DNA of 64,000 nt from Cloeon dipterum (lineage: Eukaryota; Arthropoda; Insecta; Ephemeroptera; Baetidae): NCBI RefSeq assembly GCF_949628265.1, contig NC_088790.1, positions 10,358,545 through 10,422,544 of the forward strand. Reading direction: 5' to 3'. Position 1 is the first letter of the stretch. Every line of letters starts with the position of its first letter. Of this stretch, positions 48,869 to 63,926 are shown one piece after another. The notes under the pieces were generated by a model, which worked only from the letters and a program-made list of their open reading frames with translations, had not been told where the DNA came from and did not search any database. A program made the translations under genes and the position numbers.

Positions 48869-51075
48869 ATGAATGGACAAGTGTAAGCATCAACTCAACT
48901 CAACACTTTTACCATTGCACTCTGATATTTATCAAATCTTCAATTTTGGTTTAAATGAATCCCACCCAGAAAATTTCAGATAGTATAAAATATTGTATTT
49001 TAATTCACATTCGCAGAAATAGGAGAATGCAACATGACTATGGACAGCACAGTAATTTCGATCATCCACTGCTGTCAAATTCGACCCTTTCCAAAATGCA
49101 GAAGCAGTTTTGGGTGACAAAGCAAACCGTGTTCAAAAAGCTAGGGAAAAAAGAAGACGAGTGTGTAGTTGCGTCTGACTCGGATCTGGATTCAAAGCTC
49201 GAGCTATATCGTTCCATACAGCAAACCTGCTACGACCTGCAGAGGATCATCGAAAGATACCAGGAAAAAACTTGCAGTAATGCCCTCGCTCGCGAGTTCC
49301 AATTTGATTGTGCTTAAATTTTCCGTCCTTTTTTCAGATTTATCGCAAGAGGAAAACGCAATGGGCCGCTTTCTCAAGGAGGCCGGAAAACAGGACAAGA
49401 GCCAGGCCGGAAAAATGATGATTTTGGTGGGCAAGGCCATGAGCTACACTGGCCAGCAGCGGCTGTCGATTAGGATGCCCTTGCTGCGTCTGCACCAGGA
49501 GGTAGACACGTTCCGCCGTCGGGCCATCGAGGACACCAACCATAACATTGTAGCAATGGAGCGGTCGAGAACGGAGTACCGCGCCTCTCTCAACTGGATG
49601 AAGGAGGTTTCGCAGCAGCTCGACCCTGACACTAACCGGCAAATGGAAAAATTTCGCAAAGTGCAAACGCAGGTAAGAACGAGCAAGCAGGCCTTCGACA
49701 AGCAGAAGATCGTGTGCCTGCAGAAGGTGGACCTGCTGGCCGCTGCTCGGTGCAACATGTTCTCGCACGCCCTCATCACATACCAGTCGTCCTTGCTGAA
49801 GTTTGCTGAAATGGCGACCAAAGCGTTTTCCAACGTTGCTAAAAATATCAAAGGTGTGCAAAATGAGCTATCAATTTTGAACCCTTTAACCACAGATGTT
49901 CTTTTAGATTACCAGCCCTTTGAATTCAATGTAGTGAAGGAGCTGCGAGATGATTCATTGAAGCTCGCAGATGATACGGACAGAATTACTGAGGAAGTTG
50001 GGGAAGAGGCTTGTGAGAAAAAAGATGACGACGAGTAAGTTTTCAGATACTCACAAAGTTGACAAATACAACTTTTGTTTTGCAGACTATTTTTGTTTGG
50101 TGATGATTACAAAGACACAAAACCGACCGCTGAAGGAAAGTTAGATTTTGGAAAGGTTGCTTCTAATGACGATGACGATGTTCTCCTTGACATTGGTGGA
50201 TCATCTGAAAATGGTAAGCATTAGTAGTATTAATTTAACGCTAACCTCCAGTGGTTATTTACTTGAATTAGTTTAAATCATTCTTGGGATTGATCTGATG
50301 AGCAATAAAATTCAGAAAGAAAGATCAAAGCTAATTTGCGTACATGTTGTTACTGCGTGACTATTAATTTCGACTAACATTTTCACGTGTGCAATTCAGA
50401 ACAGGAATCGTAAAGAAATCAAAGAAGCTAAAAGTTAAAATATTTGATTATTTCAAACATTATTTAATTTATACGCAAATGGGGGTGATATTAACTGTCC
50501 AATAATTTATCTGGAACAATTCTAAACGACCGGAATATCTGGTCCGTAAATGGGATACTGTCCCAATTTCACCAATTATATAATTTTACTCTGAATATTG
50601 TTAACCCTTTCCAACCAGACCAAAGTCCGACAACCACATCCTTGCTGAACGACCTGTTTGCCCCCACAAACTCTGCATCACTAACCGGCTTTGACGCGGA
50701 GTGGCAAGCCGCCTTTGGAAAAGAGCCAGAGGCGAGTCTAGACTCACCTCTGCTCTCTGGGATCAACTTTGACGAATACCTTCCCTCCAAAATGCTTGAG
50801 AACTGGCAAAAAGATGGCAAGCCTGAGGAACTGGTCCCGCTTTGTCCTCAAAATTCCGGGCCTGATTCCAGCAAAAAAGTGAGTATCCCTCGCTTCATTT
50901 TAGGTTGATTTTTTATTTCTGTTTTTTCTTCAAGGACAAGAAACCTGCGCCCAAGAGCAAATCCGGCACTGATTTGTCAGCGTGGTTAAACGTGTTCTCC
51001 GAGCTCGATCCGTTGGCAAATCCAGACAGTATGGGAGCAATGCAACTAAGCCGGCCTAGCGGAGACGACTGCTGA
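48869..51075 (+). CDS. ICA1: Islet cell autoantigen 1 (ICA69) homologue, BAR/arfaptin-type protein
   Basis: Cytosolic protein of Golgi and dense-core vesicle trafficking. It forms a BAR (arfaptin-homology) dimer with PICK1 in animals. Exons: 48869-48882 (only 14 nt), 49017-49276, 49338-49853, 49908-50034, 50086-50213, 50619-50878, 50935-51075, giving 481 residues (human 483). N-terminal motif KMQKQFWVTKQTVFKKLGKKEDE, family hallmarks ELYRSIQQTCYDL and LSQEENAMGRFL, and the AH/BAR core LDPDTNRQMEKFRKVQTQVR. An acidic linker leads to the C-terminal ICA69 domain, which has DEYLPSKML and ends near LSAWLNVFSELDPLANPD. The 54-nt intron at 49854-49907 is in frame and lacks stops, so retention would insert 18 residues. 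Start choice: the tiny first exon supplies MNGQV in frame; no other ATG nearby fits. Confidence 0.95.
50214..50618 (+). other. ICA1 intron
   Basis: 405-nt AT-rich intron before the C-terminal domain exons. Nothing else is recognised. Confidence 0.8.
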
Positions 51076-51617
51076 AATTCATGTATCCCTTAATATCCTT
51101 TAACGGTCAGTTTGGTGATATATTGCTGGTGTGAACGGAGATCTCGACACAATGAACCAAATCCAAGTCGCGTTTTACTACTTTAGTCAAATGACCTGTG
51201 TTTATTTTTACTCTAAGTCATTCCAAGCACTTGCATTTTTGTTTGCTAGTCTCAATAGAAGTCAACATTTTATTATTTTTTGTTACGCACGTTTGAAGAC
51301 AAACTGAATCTTTACTTCAGATAATCTCGTTTATATTTATTTTTATTGTTGTATGTGCCTCTGTGTAAAGTGTTTTCGTCTATGGTACACCTCCATAAAT
51401 TAATGGTTCTTAAATAAAAAATATGATTCAACATGAAATGATAGTTTTATATTTCATTATAACAAACAGATTCCAAACCAAAAATAGTGCGTAGAGATAT
51501 GGCGGGAATGAAAAATATTACAAGGAATACATGGAAATAGTAGGAATGCTCCTTAATAAGTAGAATAATCATCAAAATCGAATGTAGCACGATGGAAAGG
51601 AAAAGGGAAATTCAGCG
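51076..51617. other. Convergent 3' spacer, ICA1 / LRRC59
   Basis: 542 bp containing both 3' UTRs. AATAAA for ICA1 is at 51413-51418. TTTATT motifs near 51335-51350 could serve LRRC59, which would make the two transcripts overlap tail to tail. Confidence 0.55.
51413..51418 (+). terminator. ICA1 poly(A) signal AATAAA
   Basis: Lies 338 nt after the stop codon, in cttaaataaaaaat. Confidence 0.5.
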
Positions 51618-52906
51618 TCAGTCTTTTTTTGTCAAGTACTCATTGATCTGAACTTTCATTTCAGCAAAGCCGTCCAAAAATCGCACTTTGAAGTCTTCCA
51701 GATAGATTACGAGAGTGCCATCGACAAAGCTGTTGAATCTAGTCAAATTCGCCGCCCAAATTTCCCTGAATTTGGCCACGTAGACCAACAATTTGCTCAA
51801 GTAGACCTCAGAGTAGCGCTCAAACTCCACTTGGAACAACTGCAGTTTTTGATTCATTGTGCGGACGTATGGCTGAACCTCAGGTCGTCTGGACAGGAAG
51901 AGGCAGGCGATGAAAGCAAACACCAGAAACATGCTCCAAAAAAACCCTCTGATCAGGGACTGGCACAAATAGCCGCCTGTGAACAAAAGACGAAAATTAA
52001 GACCAAATTTCAACCAGTGATTCCAAGAAGAAAGTTACGTCTAGGTGTGGACAAATCTTGGGATGAAACAATGTCTGCGTCGGCTCCACCGGTCTTGTCT
52101 TCTAGCTCCAGCTCCTTCCACTGGGGTTGCTGTGACTTTGCAGGAGATTCCTTTTTAGTTTTAGCATCAGGGTTTTTGTTACCCTTCTTTTTCTTCTTCT
52201 TGTCTTTGTTTGGACCACTTACAGGCTCTGAAACAACCGATTTTAATACACTAGGGTAAAACCTTGAACATTTAAGTTACCAGCGGGTTTGGTGTCCTGA
52301 CCGCTTACTTTGTCTTCTTCAATGTTTTTGTAGATCTCCTGCATTATAATGACTATGTCTCTCGCACACCTCTTGCAGTCTTCCTTGTCAACACAGGGTC
52401 CGGCGATTTTTGCCAGTTGCGGTGTCAGGGGGTTGTCCTTTAAATCTAGCCAACGCAGCTTTTTCAGTTCTTTGAAGCTCAAGGGAAGGCGCTCAATCTG
52501 TTTACAGTTGAATTTATTTTTTCTAGAGAAGCTAATAAAAAATAGGCGAAGAAATACATTGTTGCTGTACAGATCAAGGTGTTGCAGGTTGACAAGGAGA
52601 CCGATATTATCAGGAATCATGGAGAGTTGGTTTTTGCTCAGATCCAGCTCAACAAGAAGGGTCAGCGATGGGGCAAAATCCATCGGCAGCAACTGCAGCT
52701 GATTGTTTGAAAGGTCCAGCTTTCGCACTTTGTTCTTGACAGCAACCTATAATGCCATATGTGATAAAAATTATATTACATACGTCTGTATATATATAGT
52801 AGAATTCCTTAAAAATGCTCCGACCACATACCACATCTTTCATGGGAACTTCTTCCAGTTGAGACATGCTCAAATCCAGTTCTCCGTCTGTCACTGTGAG
52901 AACCAT
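51618..52906 (-). CDS. LRRC59: LRRC59 homologue, ER tail-anchored leucine-rich repeat protein
   Basis: ER and nuclear-envelope ribosome-associated protein with cytosolic LRRs and a C-terminal membrane helix. Exons: 52832-52906, 52558-52746, 52281-52497, 52039-52228 (acceptor read at 52227/52228), 51618-51976, giving about 342 residues (human 307). LRRs: GELDLSMSQLEEVP, KLDLSNNQLQLLP, ELDLSKNQLSMIP, HLDLYSNNIERLP, then WLDLKDNPLTPQLAKIAG as the family-typical LRR cap. A Lys-rich linker follows, and the transmembrane helix is GFFWSMFLVFAFIACLFL. The roughly 95 residues after the helix are longer than in vertebrates. A 60-nt intron (52498-52557) inside the LRR is in frame and free of stops. The gene is head-to-head with the zinc-finger gene. 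Confidence 0.93.
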
Positions 52907-53993
52907 TTTTTCAAGTCGGTAAGGGAAACAGAGAGAGATTGAGAGTGCTGAAATGTGACAAAAAGGCGTTTAAGTCTCAAGTTCCTGATATAAAAATTTT
53001 ATTGAAAGGCTTTATGTTCAAAATGCCTACTTTAGAGGTGGTGGTTTCCTTTGCCGGCGATGTTGATTTTACTGTTTTCGGAGAGGAGAAAAGTAAAAGT
53101 AGACCTGATGACGGTTAAATGACAAGACTCCACGACAACTCTTAGACAACTCCTCACTCCTCCTTCCACTGCGTGTTTTTTAAATTTTCTCCTCCACGCT
53201 CGGATCTGAATGGACCTCCTTGCTCAGCACGTGACGTCATGTATGGGGGAAGGAAAAGATAAACAATATGGCTGCCCTGTAAAGGTCTCAAGCACCGGAG
53301 CTGCAGCATTGGGATTTCGACCGATTATTCACTGAAAAGTGAGTTTTCGTATTGATATGTCGACCTATTTCATATAAATAATCAGCCAGCCACGCTGATT
53401 TTCTTCATTTATTACCGGATGCCGGCTTTTACCTTAAGAAAGTTCGCTAGTTAAAGTTCCCAAAGTTCTCCGCCCAGAGGATTTAAAGGGACATGGGTGA
53501 CTGCAGTCCCTTTAAATGATAATCGCAGAGCTCGCGAATCTCTAGTGGAGATTTTAATTCTGTTTCTGTAATGAGAGTGCACGTTATCATGCTAGTGGTT
53601 AGGCAGCATTCTTGAATCAAATTTGCTTTATATTCGAGAAATGAGGGGAAATCGTCTAAAAATCAATAAAATAGACCTATTACACACTAACACTCTATGA
53701 CAAGGCGCAAAGCACTGCTACATTGGCATGGGATATTAAAGCTTATTTTACTGCGTTAAAATTCTTTCATGTAATGAATGTGTCATGAAAAAAATTATAT
53801 GGAGTTTTATGAAAAAAAAATCTTGAAAAATGTGGATTATTTTACTAAAACGACATTAGAATTGTCTGGATTTCTTCTAATCATAATTCATTCTATTTGA
53901 TTTCAGATAAAAAAAATGTAACCAAGAAGCAACTTAGTCACGCAATTCCTGCTTCTTTAACGCCAAATCACTTGTGCTAGTCAGACAAGAAAA
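52907..53993. promoter_or_regulatory. Bidirectional promoter region, LRRC59 / zinc-finger gene
   Basis: Contains the 5' UTRs of both genes. For the zinc-finger gene a 5' UTR exon probably ends at 53338 (GAAAA|gtgagt) and the next starts at 53907 (gatttcag|ATA), so the region 53339-53906 is an AT-rich 5' UTR intron. The GC-richer stretch 53040-53340 is the likely shared promoter. Confidence 0.5.
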
Positions 53994-57583
<3,590 letters not shown>

Positions 57584-57851
57584 ATATGAAACCGCCCCCT
57601 CCACCGCTCCCACACCCGCAGGCATTTGTTTGTGAAATCAGCTTCTTTTACCAAGTTAAAGAGTGTCCAAAACTGCCTTTTTTAATTAATCAGCTAAAAT
57701 CATGACTTTTCAGCGTTCATAGCCATTTTTTTTTAAAAAAAATATGCTACTACAATACCAAAAGAAATTTTGCTGCTGTTTTCTAAGCACACAGATTTTT
57801 TTAAAATCAAAATCTCTTCAAATTATCGCTGAAGAAACGGTAGCAAGAAAA

Positions 57852-57857
57852 AATAAA
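57852..57857 (+). terminator. Poly(A) signal AATAAA, zinc-finger gene
   Basis: Lies about 270 nt after the stop codon. Confidence 0.4.
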
Positions 57858-59100
57858 TCCTAAAACGCATATTGGACCAAATTGTTTTAAATTATTGAGA
57901 TAAATTTTTTGCAGCAAAATGATAACCCAATTTTTTTCTTGGTCCCATCTACTAATTGCTGCAATCTCATATTATCAATAAATCCTTTGATAAAGAACCC
58001 AAAAATCAAGGGACCAGGCTCTGTGCAATTCAATGGCGGTCAATGGTGTTTGCAATGGATAACTCTTTAACTATGCAACGAACGATGAATTACTGATTTT
58101 GTGTTGAATCCTTTTAAGTTTATTATTTGTATGATTTTATGTGTTGTGACCCAATCATGAAAAGAGACTCCTGTAGTCTTTTAGAAATTCACGGTCTGCA
58201 GTAGTCAAGCAGACCAACCTAAACCAAAGTGTTTGTTCCCTCATATATAATTATGTGTTAACCAGTCAATTAATGTTTGTTTACACAAATCTCCTATTCT
58301 CCTTGCCTTTAAAATGTGTCGACTTTCATTTTCCAGAGATTTATCAAATTTATTGTCACCTGGTCTGCGTGTGGAACATTTGTTGTTGTGTTTGAAGAGT
58401 TGTTATATTAATTACCGCGTTTTCAATTCTGGCAGAAATGTCATTACTCGGACAATATAAGTACTAATCATCAAATTTAGTCTTTTTCAACTGGTCAGTG
58501 TGAAATATTTGAACGTTTATATTCAAAATCTAATACCTAAAGTGGAACCATATTAATTGTGTTGTGCCATCTTAGCAGTTATAGTCATTTCAAACCGACT
58601 CACGAGATAATACCACTTTAAGATATCATAGATATTAAGCGTAATAATGATAAGTCACTCCTAAGGGAAGTGTAATTTATGTGTTACCTAATACTAGTGT
58701 ATGTGTGCGGAAATATTTCAAATATATTTATTATTTGTGCATCAACGTGGTATTCCATGAGAGGAATTAAAACTTCGTGACGCGTGGACCCAGACCCCGT
58801 TTTCTAGGAAGTGCGAGACAGGAGTTCATCCTGTGTAAGTGGGCGCGGACAAAATCGATTGATTTTTGTTCTGTTTTGTTTCATTTTTTTCCTAGTTGTG
58901 CCATTAAATAACGTTTAAGTCTTGCACAAGATTGCCCACCTCAAGAGGTGCTGTATCAAACCAAATGTGTTTGTTAGTCTGATGTGAGTAAATTTCTCCA
59001 AATAATATAATGTTCCTTTATAGTCGATTTTGTATTTTTAAGCAAATTTTTATTTCTTAGAAATGCATTTTATTGTTAGTCGAGATCCAAAAAAATAGAG

Positions 59101-59106
59101 TTTATT
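59101..59106 (-). terminator. UROS poly(A) signal
   Basis: AATAAA on the minus strand, about 140 nt after the UROS stop. Confidence 0.4.
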
Positions 59107-59247
59107 TTAATTTGTGTGCCACTTTATGTTTTGAGTGCCAATCTATTGATGGGAAATAAATATTAAAACTACAATTATTTGTATTATTTGATAACAATTT
59201 TATAAAACTCTTAATAACTTGAGCCAAGCAGTCTTAAATTTACTTTT

Positions 59248-60264
59248 TTACTTACTGCTAAGCAGATTTTTTAAAGCAGATATCAGACTTTCAGGGTTTG
59301 GTGTTTTTGCTTCAGCCCAAACAGAAAATCTCAATTCCTTGATTGCTGTCGTGGTCGTTGGACCAATTGAGACAAGCTGCGAAAATGAAATAAATTAACT
59401 AATTGTATTTTTCAAGACTTGTGTATTGAATACCCTGCAGAAATTCAAAGATTCGCAGTTTTCTAGGTGTTCTAAGACTGCCTTAAACCCTGATGGACTG
59501 AAGAAAACTAGAATCTTGGGCCAATTATCTTCCTAAAAATAGCATTATTACTCTTTTGATAACTTCAAAAACCGAGTAATTAACACACATCTTCAGGAAA
59601 CAGCCGTTTTAAATCTCGTTTGAGACCTGGGTTTGGCACTGTTTTGTAGACTGACACAGATTCACATTTGATATTTTTCTCCGCCAATCCAGATGCCATT
59701 GTGTCCCTATGTGCAGCCAGCTCTCCACAGGGGTACAAAACGCAAGAGGGGACAGGGTTCACTTGAAAGAGTTATATTGAATTAAATATTGTTGAAATTG
59801 AGGGGTTAAATTTTTAAATACTCTTGGATAAAAGCTCGATTATCCCTTCCCCTCTATGCTTATCCCCAAGAACTGGACTCAGTCCCAGCAAGTCCTTGGC
59901 CTTCTTAGCAGTCGCTTCTCCAGCACACACCACGACTTTTCCTTTCCAAGGCTCCATAATTGATTCATTATTGTTGTCAATTGACTGATGCACAGCTAGC
60001 ACACATCTCTCACTACTCAAAATCAGACCTAATATAGAACACCTAATTTAGTAATCCAGTTTCAAATTGGAGCTCTTTACCAGAATATGTTTTGTGGCTT
60101 TCCAGCTTGGCTCTCAGTCCCGCAAGGTTGAAAAACTCAAATGTTATGACCGGCACCAGCTGCGCCTCGAACCCACTTTTTCCTAACACATCAACATACG
60201 GATCTGGGGTCTTGTCAGTCTCTGCCTTGAAAATCACTACTCTTGTTCCTTTCAAACTTTCCAT
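59248..60264 (-). CDS. UROS: Uroporphyrinogen-III synthase
   Basis: Fourth enzyme of heme biosynthesis. It closes hydroxymethylbilane to uroporphyrinogen III with inversion of ring D, in the cytosol. Exons: 60081-60264, 59822-60028, 59589-59761, 59434-59532, 59248-59376, giving 263 residues (human 265). Family features in order: DPYVDVLGKSGFEAQLVPVITFEF near the N-terminus, YSGLILSSERCVLAV, CAGEATAKKAKDLLG, VLYPCGELAAHRDTMASGL, SVSVYKTVPNPGL, LVFFSPSGFKAVLEHL and SIGPTTTTAIKE. The chosen ATG (MESLKGTRV) lies directly after an acceptor-like gttgtgcag, so a 5' UTR intron probably ends there. The GTG two codons upstream is not needed. Confidence 0.95.
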
Positions 60265-60854
60265 CTGCACAACTTAAATCATCGAATTAAATTTAAAATA
60301 GCAATGATTTCTATAGAAATCATTAAAGTTGTCCTCTTCTGATCAGAACAGAGATCCTGCTATTATTTTTCATTTGGAGCAGGCCTACCACAAATGCCCC
60401 ATCTACCTCTAAGAAAATGAACTATGGTGTCCTCTATCTACTTCAGTCTTGATATCATGGAAATTCAACAATTTAAGAGCTTATTTATTGGTTTACTTGT
60501 ACAACATTAACAGTAAAACAGGCTCTAAATGTTTGCTAGGAAAATAATAGGCACGTAGCTGATCTTCTCATAGCTGCTCCGCAGCAACTAAAGTAAGAGG
60601 AAAATGTCATCACTGGATTCTTGTAATTTTCTTTTTTGGTTAGCTCATTGCTAGCAATTGTTCATTTTTAACAACCACTGAGTGTTCAATTTTACTTGGC
60701 TGCAGAGAACATTGAATCAGAAAAGCAGCAAACAATATGTAAAATTTGCGTTTTAGCTGCGAATTGCTATATTTTTGGCCTTACGCACACAAAGCACAAG
60801 GGCTTTTTGATTTTTTTATAAAAGCTAATTTGCAGTCTGACAACTCTCATGCTT
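60265..60854 (-). other. Spacer between DNAJC11 and UROS
   Basis: About 590 bp separate the DNAJC11 stop from the UROS start, both on the minus strand. It should hold the DNAJC11 3' UTR and the UROS promoter and 5' UTR exon. No coding exon is seen. Confidence 0.55.
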
Positions 60855-63800
60855 CTACAGTCGGTGACCTGAAAGTACACGATTTGCATTTAAATATATT
60901 ACTTATTGTTGACGCAGGCGCTTACCTTGCCTAGGTATCGTCAATGCCTCAGAGTCTTCTAGTATTGTTTCATGCAATTTCCCGCGGAATTTATATTGAA
61001 TCAGCAATTTTTTGTCCTCCCCTATGCACGGATCGTAAAAACCAGGCAATTCATTCTGTAATAATTTGATATTTAGTTATTTATCAAAACAAGAATCCCT
61101 AGTAAAAATTGGAGTGGATATAATATATAAAAAATATCTCTTATTGTCATTTTAATTCTGGTTCAAAAATATACGACTGACAAGCACCAGATAGTTTAAA
61201 AACAGACCATCGATTTGATGGTTGATTTTACATCTATTAAAAAATTAATGAAAATTTAATTACCTTTGAACCCTCTACTAAGTATAATTTGGAATCCTGC
61301 TGCACCAGACATTGCAAGGGGATAGTGACGTCAATGCAGTCCTCAGGAATTTCTCTGTTCTGACTGGCTGGCATGGCGACTGGTGACACATTGCCGGACG
61401 ACGATGAACTGCTTCCAGCGGGGATGCTGAACGAATCGATATTTGAAGCTACTCCGTAGACAGCTATAATGATCAAAAGGCCGTTCTTTTTCTCCTCATC
61501 AGAGCAAATTCGAGCATAGGTCTGCTGCATTAGGTTTATTGAAGACTCGGCCTCCCGACGCTTTTGTGCAATCCTTAAAAATATAACAAGAATAATTAAC
61601 TTCATAAGATCTTTTAATTTGCTTAGAGTTTATCTCTTGCACTCATAGCTGCCGAATTAAAAAGATAAACTTATACCTCTTATGTAATTCGGTTTATAAA
61701 TATTTTGTCAACCCAGATTGCAACTATCAAGATTTTGAGCATAACCTAGTAGCTATAGACAGTTTCAAAAATTCCAGATTTGGACGTTCAAAACTCCAAA
61801 ACCATGAATAATAGCAATTTCCCTTTGAAAAATTGTCATCATAATTCAAACTTTGTACAACGGTAGCATAATACAAATTTTGGATTGATTGGAGCGCGAT
61901 TGATTTGGCTCTCATTGTTAGTGAGTGATGGAGTGAGATAATCATTTTAAAAGGCATATGTTTAAATTTCCCCTTTCAGTAGATAATTTTTGACTACAAA
62001 TATTTAAAGCTTTTAAAGTGCAAGCTCACCTAGTTTGATTCGCTTGCCGCTGCTTCTCTTTCTCAGCACGCTTCTCCCTAGCCAAGTAAGGATCAATGAT
62101 GAGTCCCTTAACAACCAGCCAGCCCAAAACGGGTAAAACAGTGCCGTAGAAAACAGCGGCGGGGACAACCTCTTCACTCAACCTGATCGGGAAGGAAAAT
62201 GTGTAACTAGCTCTCACAACCCTGAAAAGAAACAAAAATTGGTCAGAATTTCCAGGTCAATTAGACACCAGGGAAGGGGCACCTCATTTTTAACGACACG
62301 CCAGTTGGAATTCCGACTGTCATCGTGGCAGAGACGGTGCTGTACTGCGACACTTTTTTCTCTGCTCCGTACTCGACTTGGATGCCAAAGGTTCCTCCTC
62401 TAAAAGACAGCGATTTCAATTATCAGCTCTTCAATACAATTGCTGCGGCACTCACCGAACACCAACTCTGATTTTGCCATCTTTGAGCTTGTGCGAGTAC
62501 GCGACAAATGCAAACGAGTGTGGAATTCCAAACTGTAGCATGGAGACAAAATGCATACTGGGCGTGTCCCTAGTGATGGACACGGTCATACTGCTGGCCA
62601 TGCCTGCCCGCCAGACTAGAGAACCCATAGTCGATTTGCTCAACTGCATGGCCAAAGCTGGAAAAACAATAGCATATTCAATTTGTAGATCGTAAAAAGC
62701 AGTATTTCTTGAGGTAAAATCATATTTTAAGGAATTGTATCTCAATTTTTTAAATGAATTAATTTTTAACAGTTCCAATGAAATTTTCTGGGAAGCAAAA
62801 GCTCATTGCTCTGAAGACTTTAATTATAATTATAAAATATTAAATTCAAAGAGGGCTAGTATGTAAGAAATCTAAAAAGCTAGGTGTGGAACCTGCCTCA
62901 TAACTCATTTAAGATAAATTGAGTAAAACTTGGATATATGAAGGAATTCCACATGATATTCATATCAACTTCCAAAAAAGCATTGGTGCAAACCATAATT
63001 TTGATACCAAAATTACACTAAGAATATCAAAATTATTTCTCTGCAAAATACTAACTTGACTGAAGTACAGGTGCAATGCCCCTGTCCGTAGCCTGCAGAG
63101 TGAGGCCTGCGTTGCCGAACACATGTTTGGAAAGCGTCCTGAACGCCCTGAGTGAAAGGGTCGGTCCGCTGCCGGCAGAAAACTCAGACTCAACCCAGCC
63201 TCTAGGGCCGAGCAGCCGGCGCCACGTGACCGCGAAAGAGCCTGTGCCGACACCGTTGGAGGTGTTGGCCTGCCCTGCCAGGGTGGTGCAGTCCCTCAGG
63301 GTCGGGTGTGCCTCCACAGACTGCTGCAGACTGACGCCGCTGACCTCAGGTAGTTTAAATTCGCTGGAAAAGGGAAATTGGCAAAACTGTTAAGTAGAGT
63401 AACGGAAAAAACTGGACCATAAAATCATACCGAGGTGAAGGGAGGGTTAAATTTAAGTTGTTAGGCATTCATATAAAAATTTGCAACAATGATTAAGAAA
63501 ACCATGAAAAATTTTGTTAAATGATAAATGTCACTACCAAATAAACCGCTTACCACGTTTACAACGCATATAATTGAGTTTAATTCAAGGGAGAAGGAAA
63601 AACAGACAGACACTCACTCAATATAATCAGGGTCGTCATATTCATATGTGTCAAACCAGTCTGTGCAGTTGAGGTGGACAGTCAGCTGCCCCTTTGGGTT
63701 GGTTTTCTGCTGCAGTTGCCTCTCCTCGTTTTGTCTGTGGAGTAATGATTTCATCAGATGATGTTTTTTATTACAAAAAATTGTTGTACATACCTTGCAA

Positions 63801-63926
63801 TTCTCTCATACTCTTCCCTGATTTCAGCTGGAGTTCTCGTCCGTTGCACCAACTCCCAACCTTCTGTTTTCAATCCTTTCACGCCAAGAGAGTCGTAAAT
63901 CGCTCTCCGGTGAGGATCAATCAACA
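60855..63926 (-). CDS. DNAJC11: DNAJC11 homologue (5' part, including the J domain, beyond the window)
   Basis: Mitochondrial membrane protein that associates with the MICOS/SAM cristae-organising assembly. Visible exons: 63794-63926, 63618-63734, 63056-63363, 62456-62657, 62283-62399, 62030-62221, 61264-61573, 60926-61055, 60855-60868. The first visible exon begins within the end of the J-domain region ([19 protein letters not shown]) and continues into TEGWELV and [13 protein letters not shown]. The middle part is the beta-rich DNAJC11 domain ([39 protein letters not shown]). A hydrophobic stretch ([22 protein letters not shown]) precedes a charged coiled segment. The C-terminal DUF3395-type region has [17 protein letters not shown] and [15 protein letters not shown]. 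The protein ends in IPRQGHRL, with the last codons on a 14-nt exon after a 57-nt intron. The start codon is past base 64000. Confidence 0.95.
61574..62029 (-). other. DNAJC11 intron
   Basis: 456-nt AT-rich phase-2 intron. Nothing else is recognised. Confidence 0.8.
62658..63055 (-). other. DNAJC11 intron
   Basis: 398-nt AT-rich intron. Its donor was set at AA|gttagt because only that choice (phase 1) keeps the frame into the next exon. Confidence 0.7.

Larger units (their letters stand above)
57584..59247. other. Convergent 3' spacer, zinc-finger gene / UROS
   Basis: 1.66 kb of AT-rich sequence without a supported exon. AATAAA on the plus strand at 57852-57857 may end the zinc-finger transcript. 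AATAAA on the minus strand at 59101-59106 may end UROS. Confidence 0.6.

Noticed and set aside
51831-52259. Plus-strand open frame antisense to LRRC59
   Set aside because: It is the mirror of the Lys-rich linker and TM exon; the minus strand has clear homology.
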